Shown one piece after another: positions 34,718 to 46,905 of a stretch of DNA of 64,000 nt. Origin of the DNA: Athripsodes cinereus (lineage: Eukaryota > Arthropoda > Insecta > Trichoptera > Leptoceridae). Positions within the stretch are counted from its first letter, which is position 1; every line of letters begins with the position of its first letter. The translations under genes and the position numbers were made by a program. The stretch is from the NCBI GenBank assembly GCA_947579605.1, contig OX388314.1:29232948-29296947 (forward strand), given 5' to 3'. The notes beneath the pieces are model-generated. The model was not told where the DNA came from. It did no database searches and saw only the letters and a program-made list of their open reading frames with translations.

Positions 34718-36085
34718 TCAAGAAATTTTAATCAGAATTTTGACCTAGTCCGCAAAATAAGAGCACCAATATTAAAAATTTCGTCAATCTTGTTCCATTT
34801 AGATAACGCAGAAAGAACAGAATGCTAAATTACTCTCGTAATATTATTGTAATCACAATGATAGAAATTTAGAAATATTCGATGATAGTTCTGCTGTAGG
34901 TACCCTGAAAATTCTCAGTTCTCACAGCTTGATATTAAAGAGGTATTTTATAAGACGTTATTATAAAAATTCCTCAATGTGACACCAGATGGGAGAAGAC
35001 ATCTAGACGAAGAGTCACGTAATGTTAAGGAGCGTTGATAAAACACTACCATCACTCTTCATACATTAGGCGGGAAGTAGCAAATGACAGTAAGTAGTAA
35101 TAAGTAGCAGTATCGTTATACCTATACTTACCTACATATATTCACAGAAATGGGAAGAATGGAAATAGAGAAATATAATATATAGAATTAAATGTCGATT
35201 TTCACTTACTATAGTTGAAAAATAAAATCAAGTTAAAAAGACAAGTAAAATATTAAAGTCAGAGAATATGGCAGAAACATTGCACCTCCATTTAGTGTGA
35301 TTCTACGTTAGTCGAATCACTTTTCCGCGACGTTTCTAATCTTTTCAAATGAGTTTTGTATGTATTGTGAAAAAAGAGCATTTCGGCAAACCTCGTGGAG
35401 AGAAATGTAGTGTTTAATTTTGACTAATAGGTAGGTATTATTGTTTGCTTAATTATGTGTTATGTACAAATTAGGTTACCTTATACACCGACATTCTTAA
35501 TGCTCTGATATCATTAGCAAATGTTGTAAAAAAAACAGAATGATGTAAAAAAGAGTCACTTTATTATTTTTGGATTTATTCAAGAGTAAATAAACTCTGA
35601 AAGCCAAAATTTATATCGAATATATTCGGAGCTAACTTAACTATGGACCTAACGTAAAAAAGTGTCTTAGTTCTTAAGCTCTTGCAGTTTCTTGTATTTT
35701 CTTTTATCTATGTATGTTATTAACTGGACATTCTTAGAAGTAAGCATTTACCCAAAATAGTAAAAATAACAATAATAACCATGGCTGAGAGTAAAAAGTA
35801 TGTTACTTTAATAATAATAAGAGTAGATGATATAAAAGGCACGTCGCCACAAAGGACACGAAATGAAATAATAATTGTGTAACTTAATTACTTTGTCCGT
35901 TTCACATTTCATCAAGTACAACAAAAAAAGGATATAATATAATAAAATTGTTCCATTCATGACGTAACAAAAAAACAGGCCAATTTGTTATTTTAATTTA
36001 TACTAATATTTCAGATCTGGGTTTCCAATAAATCTAAATATACTTATGTAACAAGTGTGAAACAAATATGTTTATATTGTGAAAA
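34718..36085. other. AT-rich intergenic sequence
   Basis: No coding, RNA or repeat feature supported. Confidence 0.4.
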
Positions 36086-36087
36086 TG

Positions 36088-36165
36088 CAGCGAGAGAAAT
36101 CGAACCCGGTATCTCTCAATTGAAAATCATAGACTTTACCAGCAAGCCACGTACCCCTCCCATAT
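36088..36165 (-). mobile_element. tRNA-like SINE head
   Basis: The minus strand reads GTGGCTTGCTGGTAAAGTCT (A-box-like) and ATACCGGGTTCGATTTCTCT (B box). The ends do not form an acceptor stem, so it is a tRNA-derived retroposon remnant, not a functional tRNA. Confidence 0.5.
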
Positions 36166-36189
36166 TTATTTCCTTTCGTTCATATTGTT

Positions 36190-36565
36190 CTATACTATAC
36201 CCTCACGCCGTGTCCCAAGTGGGTTAGGCAGAGAGAACGGAAAGCCTTATAGATCTATTTTTGTACACTTCCTTAGCTTTCTCCACATTCATACAGTTTT
36301 TCATGCACGCACGTCGGTTCCTCTTACTCAACACACGGCCGTCCTTGAGAATTTGATCCACGTGATCAAACCACGTGGTTCTCGGACGCCCGCGCTTCCT
36401 CACACTCTTTCTTTCAGACAAGTATGTATATTCTCTTTGTCATTCTTACCTCGTTCATACGTTCAACATGTCCAAACCACCGTAGCTTATTCACGGGCAT
36501 TCTGTCCACAACACTCTTCTTGCATCCGCTCATTCTTCTAATATCCTCATTCTTCACTCTTCGTT
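36190..36565 (-). mobile_element. LINE RT C-terminal fragment
   Basis: The minus strand gives RVKNEDIRRMSGCKKSVVDR, NKLRWFGHVERMNEVRM, then after a frameshift RKRGRPRTTWFDHVDQILKD and RNRRACMKNCMNVEKAKEV. The 3' end ACTTGGGACACGGCGTGAGG + GTATAGTATA matches 30400-30640. This is the longest copy of this family in the window and shows the domain order GHVERM - GRPRTTWxDHV - RRACMKNCMN. Confidence 0.8.
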
Positions 36566-37061
36566 CATGTTGTATTTTTTTATTGTATATCCTCTGAAGA
36601 CACCTTTATTAAACCATTTTGTCTTTTGATCAATATGCATAAGTATCTTTTTTTATAATTATTCATCAAATAAAATGTCGCCTTATGACGTGTTATCTTA
36701 TGTTAATATCCTGCGACACGGGTTAAAAGAGAGAGAAGGGGAAGGTGAATAAAGGTGGTATATAACCATACATACGTCTCATGGTTTGAAGGGATGAAAT
36801 ATTTTTATTGTACGAGGAACAAGAAGAAGAGAAGAACATTTATTATATTTATCAAACCGATATGGTTCTTTGCATTATTATCCGAGCACATCAGCCATTA
36901 GGACAGTGGCGGAGTACATTATTAAATTCAAACATACAATCGCCCCAAAAACAATCAAATATTTATCTACATTAAAGTGTTCTTTTGAAGGCACAATAAC
37001 TGGAAAGAAAACTTATTTGCAAACAATCATGTATGAATATAAATTATGTCATTTACTTCAA

Positions 37062-37105
37062 TTGAGGTAGCCAGTGGAGCAGCCGCATATAATGTAATCC
37101 ATTTT
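37062..37105 (-). mobile_element. LINE 3'-end snippet
   Basis: In reverse complement ATATGCGGCTGCTCCACTGG + CTACCTCAA resembles the CAGCTGGTCTGCTGGCTACC end of the 21.8-kb element. Confidence 0.35.
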
Positions 37106-37736
37106 GTGTATATCGTGCTATAAAAAAACCAATAACATAGCATTACATGTATAGACAATTCACACAGATAATGTATTTGGTGCGATTTGTGTACCTCATG
37201 AATAAAATAAAAATGTTTCAATTTCTTGTACGGGTTTTATCGTTGCTATGTAACAATCTTTGAAAACTCAAATAGTCGTTATACAAAATTTAACAACAAA
37301 AAATTACCATCAATACGCGAACTAGCAAAGTATATTATTTTTTTACAATGCACTAGAAACCTAATTGAAACTTATTGTATTCCAGCGTAACGGGCCACAA
37401 TAACGAAGTTTTTTTTTAATCCCAGACAGAATATGTCCCAGAGACTTTTAAATTAATACTTATTTGTAAAAAATATATCAAACAATCATCCGATATTTTT
37501 ACATAAAGGTGATATCAACTACAACAAACTAAGTAGAGGTCGCATTGCCAAATTAAACTCCTTACACCCCTGTGTTTTGGTGGAGTTATCGTATTATCTC
37601 TCATAAACATAATATAATATGTAATCTCCTCACAACACCACAGCAACATAACATGCAAAGGAAGAAGCATAAAGCAGATGAAAACATAAAGCAACGAGCC
37701 TGGAAGAGACGCGACTCGACGTGGTGGTATTGTGCG

Positions 37737-37970
37737 AAGACATTTAACACTCTATAAACAACGAATAACAATATTTAGAGATGTAAAAATAATGATTATG
37801 GCGGATACCAGATAAAATACTTTATCCAGATCTTAACCTCGATATTTATCCACGATCGCAATCATGATGTTTTTGATTTTTTTCTCAATATTCTTTACGC
37901 AAGTTGATCTTTTTTTATGTAAATTTTACACTTTAAACTATCATATAAGACATTTAACACTCTATAAACA
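37737..37970. repeat. 24-bp direct repeats flanking 186 bp
   Basis: The same 24 bp, starting AAGACATTTAACACTCTATA, occur at 37737-37760 and 37947-37970. The enclosed 186 bp have no TIRs or poly(A) tail. Confidence 0.7.
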
Positions 37971-37974
37971 GTGT

Positions 37975-38110
37975 CTATATCCGTATATATGGTCTGCAAG
38001 AGGAAGTGAATGGAGAGAGCTTTAAAAGAGGGCTGAAGACACACTTTTTTTGCTGGGAGTTTTGGGTGATAGACGTGGTATACGGCGCCCTTGAGGTCAT
38101 GTTATGTGTA
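37975..38110 (+). mobile_element. LINE C-terminal fragment
   Basis: The frame YGLQEEVNGESFKRGLKTHF fits the LPxEVxxxxSxxxFKxxLKxHL C-terminus of non-LTR elements. Very short. Confidence 0.4.
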
Positions 38111-38159
38111 AACGGCTCTTTACAAATTTTCTATATAAATATAAGACTTAAAAAAGACA

Positions 38160-38240
38160 GGGTAAACGTATTTGGTAGTGCCCTGGATGAGATTTGAACC
38201 CGCAACCCAACCTTATCGCAAGATGTGCTTTGTCTAATGA
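38160..38240 (-). mobile_element. tRNA-like SINE fragment, family C
   Basis: The minus strand reads AAGGTTGGGTTGCGGGTTCA + AATCTCATCCAGGGCACTAC, the same B-box block as in the tandem repeat at 19251. Confidence 0.55.
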
Positions 38241-39598
38241 AGTTACAATTTTCGGTTTACGTATAGATATTGTTCTAGCATATCAAAGTTTGAATGTCTT
38301 ATGCTAGATACAATCAATCAGACCGTATTTTAGCTTATTCATACATAGTAGACTTGTTAAACACTCAGTTTTACAAAATTGGTATGGGTATTTGATGAAT
38401 CCATCAGCATAAAATTGATACCTAGATTTAATATATCTATTAATTTAACAAAATACCTACCCGATGATATAGAAATATTTGCTTGTTTTTTTTTAATTAT
38501 CCATATTTTATTTAAAAATAAATTTACGAAAAACTTTTACTAGCGAGATTTTTATGTATTCCTTAAAAATTGACACCACCTTTTCGGCTAGTGATGTACA
38601 CAATATATTATAACACTTACAAATCATAACATTATTCACATCAGATTATAATAAAACAAACTAATTAGCAATAATATAAAAAAAAAATAAAAAAAATAAA
38701 CAAAGCACATTGCACCAAAAAACATCATTGACATTACAATGCACAATCACCATTCTGACAGTGGCACACCATTGGCCGACAAGACTATCCAATAGAATCC
38801 GGTATCAGGCTGGCTTTATCAAGTACCGGATATTTACCGGACATCCGTTACATTTATTATATTATATACACGTAGTAATATTATAATACTCGGAAGATCT
38901 TTTGCTGCCAACAAAGATTTATTGTATGATATGGATGAGAGAAACATTATCGTACAAACTCAATGTTAATTTACATATTTGTAAATATAATAAATTTTGA
39001 TAAGCTTTCCGCAGTATGCCTGTGGAAAAAATTTGGCAAGTTTGAATCATGTTTTGTTTTAATAGGAATCGCTGATGAATAGAAGTGATTTCATCGGAAG
39101 GCTTTTGAGAGGAGAGGTTGCTCTCCCCGCAGATTTAATGGATTTTTTTTTGTCCAACTGCTGAGATTTAAAGAATTTTTGGATGTGAATGATGTGCGTT
39201 TGTAGACATGAACATTTTTAAGCAAGTTTACAGATAAATGCAAGTGCATTAAAGTTGCTCATAGATAAGTGACATAGCTAAAATTTTATTCTTATTTGAG
39301 ACTTACAATCAGATTTATTATATATCTCAGTTAGTAACTGATTTCCATCATAAATCATTTTTGACCCATCATTTATGTAAAAAGTTCATTTTTATGAATA
39401 CATAATATTCCGATAGTCAATACAACAGTACAAAAGGTCCGGACCTTTTCATAACATTGACGAGACAGGTTTGTATAATGCTATCGCTATTACCATTCAA
39501 AAGATACATAATAAGGTAGCAAATAATATACCAATAGTGGTGAATGTCATTATTAAACGTGGTGTACTGAGTACCTACTTCGTATTGAAATTAAACGA
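38241..39598. other. AT-rich intergenic sequence
   Basis: Nothing coding. A CCGGATATTTACCGGACATCC segment at 38824-38846 is internally repetitive. Confidence 0.35.
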
Positions 39599-39602
39599 AC
39601 CC

Positions 39603-39770
39603 ATTTTCAAATTCAAATTTATTTATTCATAGAACATTTCTTACAAACATATATCCAATAATAATACATTATTTGTGTAATAATTAACAATGTGTTGGTG
39701 TTGCTGCTCCACAAGGTACAATGCACCTGTATTGGGGGCTAAATTGGCATTGCTACTACTATAGTTTTTG
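39603..39770 (-). mobile_element. LINE 3' UTR with AATAAATAAATTTGAATTTGAA end
   Basis: The minus strand carries TTTAGCCCCCAATACAGGTG, CATTGTACCTTGTGGAGCAG and ends ATGAATAAATAAATTTGAAT, which I recognise as a typical insect LINE 3' terminus. No coding part remains. Confidence 0.55.
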
Positions 39771-40825
39771 AATAAACCGTAGTTTATAATTTTTGCGCCA
39801 TAATAAGAAATATTTGTTTCATAGTTTTATATATATTTACCTATTCGTGTTGATTTTCTTTTAAAGGATAAATTATAATTTTATAAACAAACTTTCACAA
39901 ATTGAGCATTTTGTCGTATCGTTTACATATTTTTTTGTTATCAAATCACAAAGTTTCAGCTCAAATTGACAATATCCTTTCAGTCAGCTTTTAACAAAGA
40001 AGTGAATGAATATGCAAATGAAATTTCAGTTTTAAAAATCTTTTATGTACAAGTATATAATATTATCAACTTCCAAATAAAATCATAATAAATAATTTGA
40101 AATTTGACTTTGTACATCTTTAAAATTATAATTTTGCATGTAGGTACTATAAAAAAACGAAAGTGGATGAGATGATAATTTTCAAATAAAAATGCTCCTT
40201 GTTATATGCAACATCACTATCATATAAATAGTCATAATCTTCTGAATTTATGCGTAACGTTTAATTTTGTTTTTCATTAATTTAATACGGGTGAGCATAG
40301 CTTATCATTTAAAGAAGTTTCCGAATACATAAGTATGCTGAAAATAAAATATTATCTTGAAAATAAAAGTTGAAATTTAAGTACTTATTTGTAATTGACT
40401 AAATAATTAAGAAATTTAATTTACCTACAATATTGAAGATACAATTTAGAGTGAGTTGACAGTACACAATTTTTATGTTTCTTTAGATACATGTAAAAAT
40501 AATTAAAATCCTTCGCTTTGTGTCAAAGAATTTTCATAAATTTTGATATTAAGTTTCTATAAACATTTTACCAAGAAAAAGGGAATAGTTTCTCAAGACC
40601 ATCAAGAATGCAAGAGTTTTCCCCATCCCGACATAGAAGATAACAAACATGAATGGGTTCATATCTCGGGATTTTCATGAAAGGGACATGAGTTAGTCCC
40701 AGGGTATGAAATCAAAGTTTTGTTGTTGCGGTCAATCGAAGAAGGGACTCTATATTATGTATGTAGTTTAAAATTCAGGGAAAAGTTTCAGGGGTGTGAC
40801 AGAACTTAGATAATTTCAATTAAGT
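39771..40825. other. AT-rich intergenic sequence
   Basis: No feature supported. Confidence 0.4.
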
Positions 40826-40829
40826 ATTC

Positions 40830-41175
40830 GACAGTCGTACAAAGCCATTGCGTGATAGAGTGAGGAATGAGGATATTAGGGGAATTAGCGGATGCGAGAG
40901 GAGTATTGTACATAGAATGCGTGTAAATAAGTTGCGATAGTTTGGACAAGTGGAGCAAATGGATGGAGAAAGAATGTCGAAGAGAGTGAATATTTCTGTA
41001 AGAGGGGATGTGAAAAAGCGTGAATACCCATGAACGACATGACTAGAGCATGTATGTAACTTAAGTTATCAAAGATGGCCGGGCGTTGAGTGAGAGAAAT
41101 CGTCGTGTGTGTATGAGAAATTGCATGAATGTGGAAGAATCGAAAGAAGTATGTAAAGAAAAGCTTGATAATGAC
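40830..41175 (+). mobile_element. Decayed LINE RT C-terminal fragment
   Basis: Plus-strand translation with stops: DRVRNEDIRGISGCERSIVH, RMRVNKLR, FGQVEQMDGERMSKRV, then YEKLHECGRIERS. It aligns over its length with 36565-36190 and is the second-longest copy of that family. Confidence 0.65.
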
Positions 41176-42150
41176 AGATGATAATACAAAGTGAAATTTC
41201 AGAAACATCTATGGATGAGGGAGGAAACAACCCTTAATCTATTATAAATGATAGTGTAAAATTATTTTAGTACTACGTATGTAAGTTTTATACAATACTA
41301 CGATTAATATTCCCAATGGTTGAAAGCTATCAAACCCATCCTTAGATTAGCTTCCGATAACCAAGAGAAGAGTAGTACTTAAGGATTTAAGTAATTCAAT
41401 AGTTTAATAGATTTACCAATCAGAAAGTATGTTTTCACGCAATCTGTTCAACAAAGATTATCCAAACTAAGATTATACTATTCCAAATCCCCTCATTTAA
41501 TCTCAAGGCAAAACAGATTGATCTTTCAGATATTGCTTAATCTACATAATCTTCTGCTTATTTGATTTTCATACTTTTGTTACAATAGAGATTAATGAAA
41601 CTAATTAATTAAATAAATTATAGTTTGCTGTGAAATTATGAAAACATTAAATTGCTTCTCATTTAAATTAACAAAGTTTTTTTTATCTAACAAAAGTTCG
41701 ATCTTATCTTATCTTTTATGGAACCTTAATATGTTTCACTTTTTCCATATACTTGTAATGAGTAAAACGGTCGTATAATTCGAGTCATCGTTTTTTAAAC
41801 CTTTAAATGTTTTTGTTTAACTATCAACCATTTTATTGCATTCTAATAAAAAAATATCTTATGAGGACTGCTACTGTCGACGTAGTTTTGAAGCAGAATC
41901 TTTATATGAAAAATTGAAACCATCGAATTAAAACTCTTCGTGTGCCTATAGCCTGTAGGGGTAAATATAATGGCAACGAGAGGGTTATGTAATTAACACG
42001 GAAAAGAGCGAAGTTTAATGATTTTCTTAGCCTTCAACAATAAATGTTAGTATGTAGGTAGGTACATAAATTAAGACTACATCAGTTTGTTGTCAAAGTT
42101 ATCAATTTTGTGTCATCTTTGCATTTCCCGCGAGTAGATTAGCCAGCGAA

Positions 42151-42837
42151 CTAAGGCCCGATATTACAATCAGTAGCTTATCGTGGAGCTTTAGTGAGGA
42201 GGCTTACAAGTTAAGTCGAGCTTACTGCACACACGAGAATTTCAATCAATATTCGACTGCGACTTGACTAAGCCGCAAATATGGTTAAGTTGGTAGCTTT
42301 ACTAGTTGTTTTATCGTGATTTTGTCTATGCATTAACCTCATATCTGTCATGTTAACGGAGAAGCGCGCCATTTTTCGTATTGTAGTTTGTAGTTTTGAT
42401 TTCGTGAACGCTTTTGGATTTTTTCGTGACTGACGAAACAGGGTCAGTAACGAAAGCATCCAAATAGAAGCGCAAATGAAACAACCGAAGCAACAACAAA
42501 CAAAAAGCGTAATGATGGCGCGAACATATGACATTAATGTCAGTTTGTTCTTATTGTAACTAGTGGCGCCTCCTGATGATGAAAAAATTAACTGAGTTTA
42601 AGCGAGCTTAACGTTGTTGAGGACACCCCCGGGTATTTCTTAACTTAAGGAATAGGTTAAGCCGCAAATTCGTGCTAAGGAGACATTGTAATTCGCGTAA
42701 TTTTGGTAAGCGAAGCTTTATGTGTTCCTTAAGGTTAAGGAGGATCTTAAGCCTGAATTGTAATTTTGGGCCTTAGCTTTATGTGTTCCTTAAGGTTAAG
42801 GAGGATCTTAAGCCTGAATTGTAATTTTGGGCCTTAG
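42151..42837. mobile_element. TIR element with duplicated right end
   Basis: The left end CTAAGGCCCGATATTACAAT is mirrored at the right by ATTGTAATTTTGGGCCTTAG. The last 61 bp (..TTCCTTAAGGTTAAGGAGGA..GGGCCTTAG) occur twice in tandem, ending at 42776 and 42837. AAGGTTAAGG/CTTAACTTAAGG words recur inside. No transposase frame; class unknown. Confidence 0.6.
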
Positions 42838-42867
42838 CTTCATTGAATAAACATGTAGGTAATCCTT

Positions 42868-43075
42868 TCCATGCCAATAAAAAAAGACATTCAGGAAGGG
42901 TGGCATACATCATCACTGCATACTGAATTGAGGGTGTTAATTGAAGCTTTACGAATATCTGTCTTTTTCAAAACACTCGAAAATTTACAGAAAAGAGTCT
43001 CAGGAGATATTTCCTTAGCCAAGAACTCCGTGGAATATATTGACGATAATACTGAAAGAACACGTCTGGACTAAG
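42868..43075 (-). mobile_element. Decayed copy of the 21.9-kb LINE
   Basis: GACATTCAGGAAGGGTGGCA, AAAACACTCGAAAATTTACA and AGAACTCCGTGGAA align with 21935-22075. A smaller piece lies at 44353-44425. Confidence 0.5.
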
Positions 43076-43562
43076 TCACTAGTGATATTATATCTTGTTC
43101 ATGTGCACCCAATAAAATATCTAAAATAAAAACCCTGATTCAAACGGAAAATAATAAAATAATTTAGCGAATAAACCTTTACAATACATTACGCTTTTTA
43201 GAACGCGTTAAAATTTCCCATTGAATTTTTCAATTCAGAGATTAAATATTTTATTTCTGTATTTCGATTTGGTCCATTTCACTTGATTCGCCTTTTTATT
43301 GTGTCGTATTTCAATCATACTTACGTCACTAACAACTGTGTGCTAATCAATAACCAAGTATTTCGAGAACTTTGGTGATTTCCTTTTCTATTCATTGAAG
43401 ACCCCCTCCCATATCCGTTTTAAACATTTTCCGTTCAAGCAATTGTGTATGTTTAATTCGGTAACCAATAGATAATTAATATTATATTTCCAGCGTAATG
43501 AACAAATCTGGCTTCTCTACTTATGGGAGCAATGTGTTTCATACGTAAAAATATAGTTAGAA

Positions 43563-43750
43563 CAGTAGGCCTGGTCAAAACACATTTAAGCGTTACGTTT
43601 TCGTTCAAACACGGACGACGTTGCGAGAACGCGTCAATTTTCGGAGCTACATAAAATACCCAAGTAGCTCCGAAAATTGACGCGTTCTTTCAACCTCGTC
43701 TTGTTTGAACGAAAACGTAACGCTTAAATGTGTTTTGACTAGGCCCACTG
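43563..43750. mobile_element. 188-bp hairpin MITE
   Basis: The arms of ~86 bp begin CAGTAGGCCTGGTCAAAACA (left) and CAGTGGGCCTAGTCAAAACA (right, inverted). They are nearly identical to the loop (CATAAAATACCCAAG). The CAG start hints at a hAT-like end, but no 8-bp TSD was seen. Confidence 0.75.
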
Positions 43751-43865
43751 TTGTGACAGGCGAAATTTTAGAAATCCATAAATTAAAAAAACTAGTACTG
43801 ATACTTCAAATAGTCCTGTAAAAAACAAATCATTTTTTTATCATGCTCACCAATTTCAAACTAAT

Positions 43866-43970
43866 TTTTTTTTTTTTTTTTCTTGTTTTTTTAAAAAGAT
43901 ATATCTGGGTTTGTTATAAACCCAAATACAACCTTATACACCTTTCACACTAAGCTAAAAGCTTAGAAAT
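43866..43970 (-). mobile_element. 3' part of SINE family B with A-rich tail
   Basis: On the minus strand, AAGCTTTTAGCTTAGTGTGA + AAGGTGTATAAGGTTGTATT, then CCCAGATATATCTTTTT and a long A run. The head is missing (5'-truncated). Confidence 0.75.
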
Positions 43971-44011
43971 TAAAATCTATTATAATTAACTTACTATTTT
44001 CACGGCTTATT

Positions 44012-44265
44012 GATAGTGAACCAAATCAGTTATTTTAGAAGGATTCTATGTAACGGTTACGAGACATTTTGAATGTTTTTTTTATAGTATTCTACAATGC
44101 ACATCCGTTACTTGATTATTTAAATCGCGATCGATTTCGGTAAACCTATACCATCGACGAGCGATACAATACAATCAATGGTATAGGTTTACCGAAATCG
44201 ATCGCGATTTAAATAATCAAATAACGGATGTGCATTGTAGAATACTATAAAAAAAAAAAACATTC
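44012..44265. mobile_element. Hairpin MITE (ATCGATCGCGATTTAAA family)
   Basis: The core 44071-44265 has ~84-bp arms around a 23-nt loop, including ATTCTACAATGCACATCCGT and TTTAAATCGCGATCGATTTC in both orientations. Extra left flank (44020-44070, TTATTTTAGAAGGATTCTAT) is shared with 2868-2810 inverted and weakly with 6318-6352, so the full element is longer than this hairpin and this copy has lost its right end. Confidence 0.7.
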
Positions 44266-44541
44266 AAAAGATAGTGAACCAGTTTTCAAGAACATCCGCT
44301 CCCATTATTAATGTAATTTAATTTAAATTCAGGATGTATTTATTTTTTGAACACACATTTTACAGGACACTCAAAAATGTACGAAAAAGCGTGGAAGACC
44401 AATTCTTTACCTGTTTCTCTACGGAAATGTTGTGGATTTTCATACTAAATACCTACATACATTTCAAAAAAATTATACATTTGAAGAAATTGACAAATTC
44501 AAATGTATATAATATATATTATGTTTATTAAAATGGATCAA

Positions 44542-44690
44542 TTTTTTTTAAATGAAACACGTTATAAAGTTATTCCATTATTGACTTTATTTTTGCGAGC
44601 CGGCTTTCAAGAGTTTCCGCTCTCATCGTCAGGCAAAAGTAAAGTCAATAGTGAAATAATTATACAACGTGTTTCATATAAAAAAAAAAA
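44542..44690. mobile_element. ~149-bp inverted-repeat element
   Basis: ATGAAACACGTTATAAAGTT ... TATTGACTTTATTTTTGC is repeated inverted at 44630-44680. Both arms end in T/A runs. It is followed by TTCCACCAAGAACCGTCGGT, whose complement occurs at 29780. Confidence 0.6.
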
Positions 44691-44759
44691 ATGAACTTCC
44701 ACCAAGAACCGTCGGTCGATAAATTAAACTTTAACAAATTAATCTACTTCATTATGAGG

Positions 44760-46900
44760 TCAATGTTCATTACTCTCCTGTTCTTATTGATACAGTTTTA
44801 TGCTTTGCTTTTTAAATTCTCGTTGTGCGCCGTTGAAATGAAATAAAACCTCTTTAATTTCTACTGAAGAGACAAAGTGTGAACAGGTAAAAATAAAAAG
44901 GTGTAGTATGAAAGATGCTTTCAAAAAATTACTCTCATTTACGGTTCCCTGATTCCGTCTTCACCTTCCACACCTTAATCACACCCTCATACTCCATTCC
45001 TCATCCCTTAGTCACTATACTCATCCATCTTTAGGGATTTCTATTTTTTTCTTACCTAACCTTTTATTGCGCCCGCATTTTTATAGCCCATTACATAAAT
45101 TGTGTTTCCACGCGACTTTTTCAAACTTGAATTTCAAATATTATTATCATTCATTGAATTATCTATGCTAGGAACTTACGCGACTAATGAAAAGCTAATT
45201 TTAAGTACCTACTTGCTTACTTTACTACATAAAAGTTATTATCTTTTTGTTTTAAGATTTTTTAAACGTTTGTGAATTTTATAAATTTTTATCTTTTGTC
45301 CTTTCACAGATATGTTGTAGGTATATATTTACATCGTAGAGTAGATAATATGTAATATTTTTGTAACTTTCTTTTAAATCATAATATTATGTAATAATGA
45401 GTTTGAACTAACCTCTCAAATCAGGTGCAATGCCTCGAAAGAGAACAAGGAACATTTATTTTACATTAGGGTTACTTGGAGGGTAGGATTAGGGTTAGAG
45501 TGAAAGAAGCCATAGGCAAAGAGTCTACTGGTGGCAGTTTTCACACTAATATTGTTAAATATACATAACATATTAGGTCACAGCTTTAAGAATTTCACTG
45601 GCACCCCCTCCCCCTCGTTGCCAGATTTTCGACTTGGTATTTGGAATTTTTCACGATCTGTTCGATTACATTAAAAAATATTTTACAAATTTGGCAGAGA
45701 GCGATTAGTCACCTAGCATAGGTTTTCTAAAATTCTGCGCCCCCAGGACAAATAAATGCCTTGTCTTTCCATTTAGTCTATCTGCCGGTCTGCCTGATGT
45801 GCTACCATTTTGACTTATAATTGTTGTTTCTATTTTTTTTTATGCATTAAAGATTAAAGGCTCCTATTATTATACCTACTGGTGTTTTCAAAATAAAACT
45901 TGACATTGGCACAAATCGATCGAATCGAATGGATTACCTAAATTTAAAAATATGTGCTTATTTACATTTAGGGGACTCAAATGATCCGCTGATGAGTTTT
46001 GTATAATTTTGTTTATATTATTTGTAATATGACTGTTTTTATCCATCTCAACATGTGAATACATTTAACTAGTTAGCAAGTAAGGGATCTTTCCTGGCTT
46101 TTTCGCTGTTTTGTATTTTACTTCTTGTTATAAACTGTACGAACCATTTAGATTTTAAATAGATAAACAAATAAAAACGCAGTAAGTATATTTCTTAGTG
46201 TGAGGGAACTTGGAGGGTATCTAGGTACATTGTTTTTTGTTAAAAATAATCTGCAGACATAGACAAATCCTTACCATTTACTTTACCATTAATTCCAGTT
46301 TCCAACTTCATTGCCTTCTCCACATATCTTCATGAAGAGTGTACTTACTTATGACGTTAATACATTTTGTTATTTCACTTTGAAGTTTGTTTATGTATAC
46401 ATCTTAGTACCTAATGGAGACAAATAGAGATAAAATTACTTACAAAATAGTAGCTAAAATACACGAGTTGAAAAGAAATTTGGTGACAGAGCTATTGTTA
46501 TGAGAAAGAAGACCAAATAATTGTCAAACTTTGATACTTAAAATAAAGTTTTTACAGTGCTAATAAAAACAATAATAGACATTGTTTTGTCGGTCAAAAA
46601 TATTAATTCAGCACATTTGTATGTCTTATGAAAAATCAAATATTTTCTTTGAAAAGCTCTCCAATTGTTGAGGGCAGAAAAAAGCCCACCTATTCAGAGC
46701 AATTTTGGAGCAGTCGAGTCACATTTTTCCACAATTGTAAGACTGATCAGTAATTACTATTATATACAACAAGACAAATCTTGCTGTAATCATTACAGCT
46801 GTAAGCAGAAGAAAGTATTTTAAAAAATACTGGTATTTTCTTTTTCAATATATTCTCAATGTTCTTAATAAATTCTGTATAATAATATGTTACATGAAAT
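44760..46900. other. Mostly unique AT-rich sequence
   Basis: No gene supported. 45597-45740 is the partner of the dispersed repeat at 27090-27225. Confidence 0.4.
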
Positions 46901-46905
46901 ATATG

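Noticed and set aside
34355..34828. 157-residue and other ORFs over the hAT-like element
   Set aside because: They translate the ATCCGC hexamer arrays and extend beyond the element; no protein family signature.
36090..36160. tRNA gene (minus strand)
   Set aside because: A- and B-box-like words only; stems do not pair.
45465..45500. Telomere-like TTAGG repeats
   Set aside because: Only three irregular TTAGGG-like words within ~35 bp; no array.
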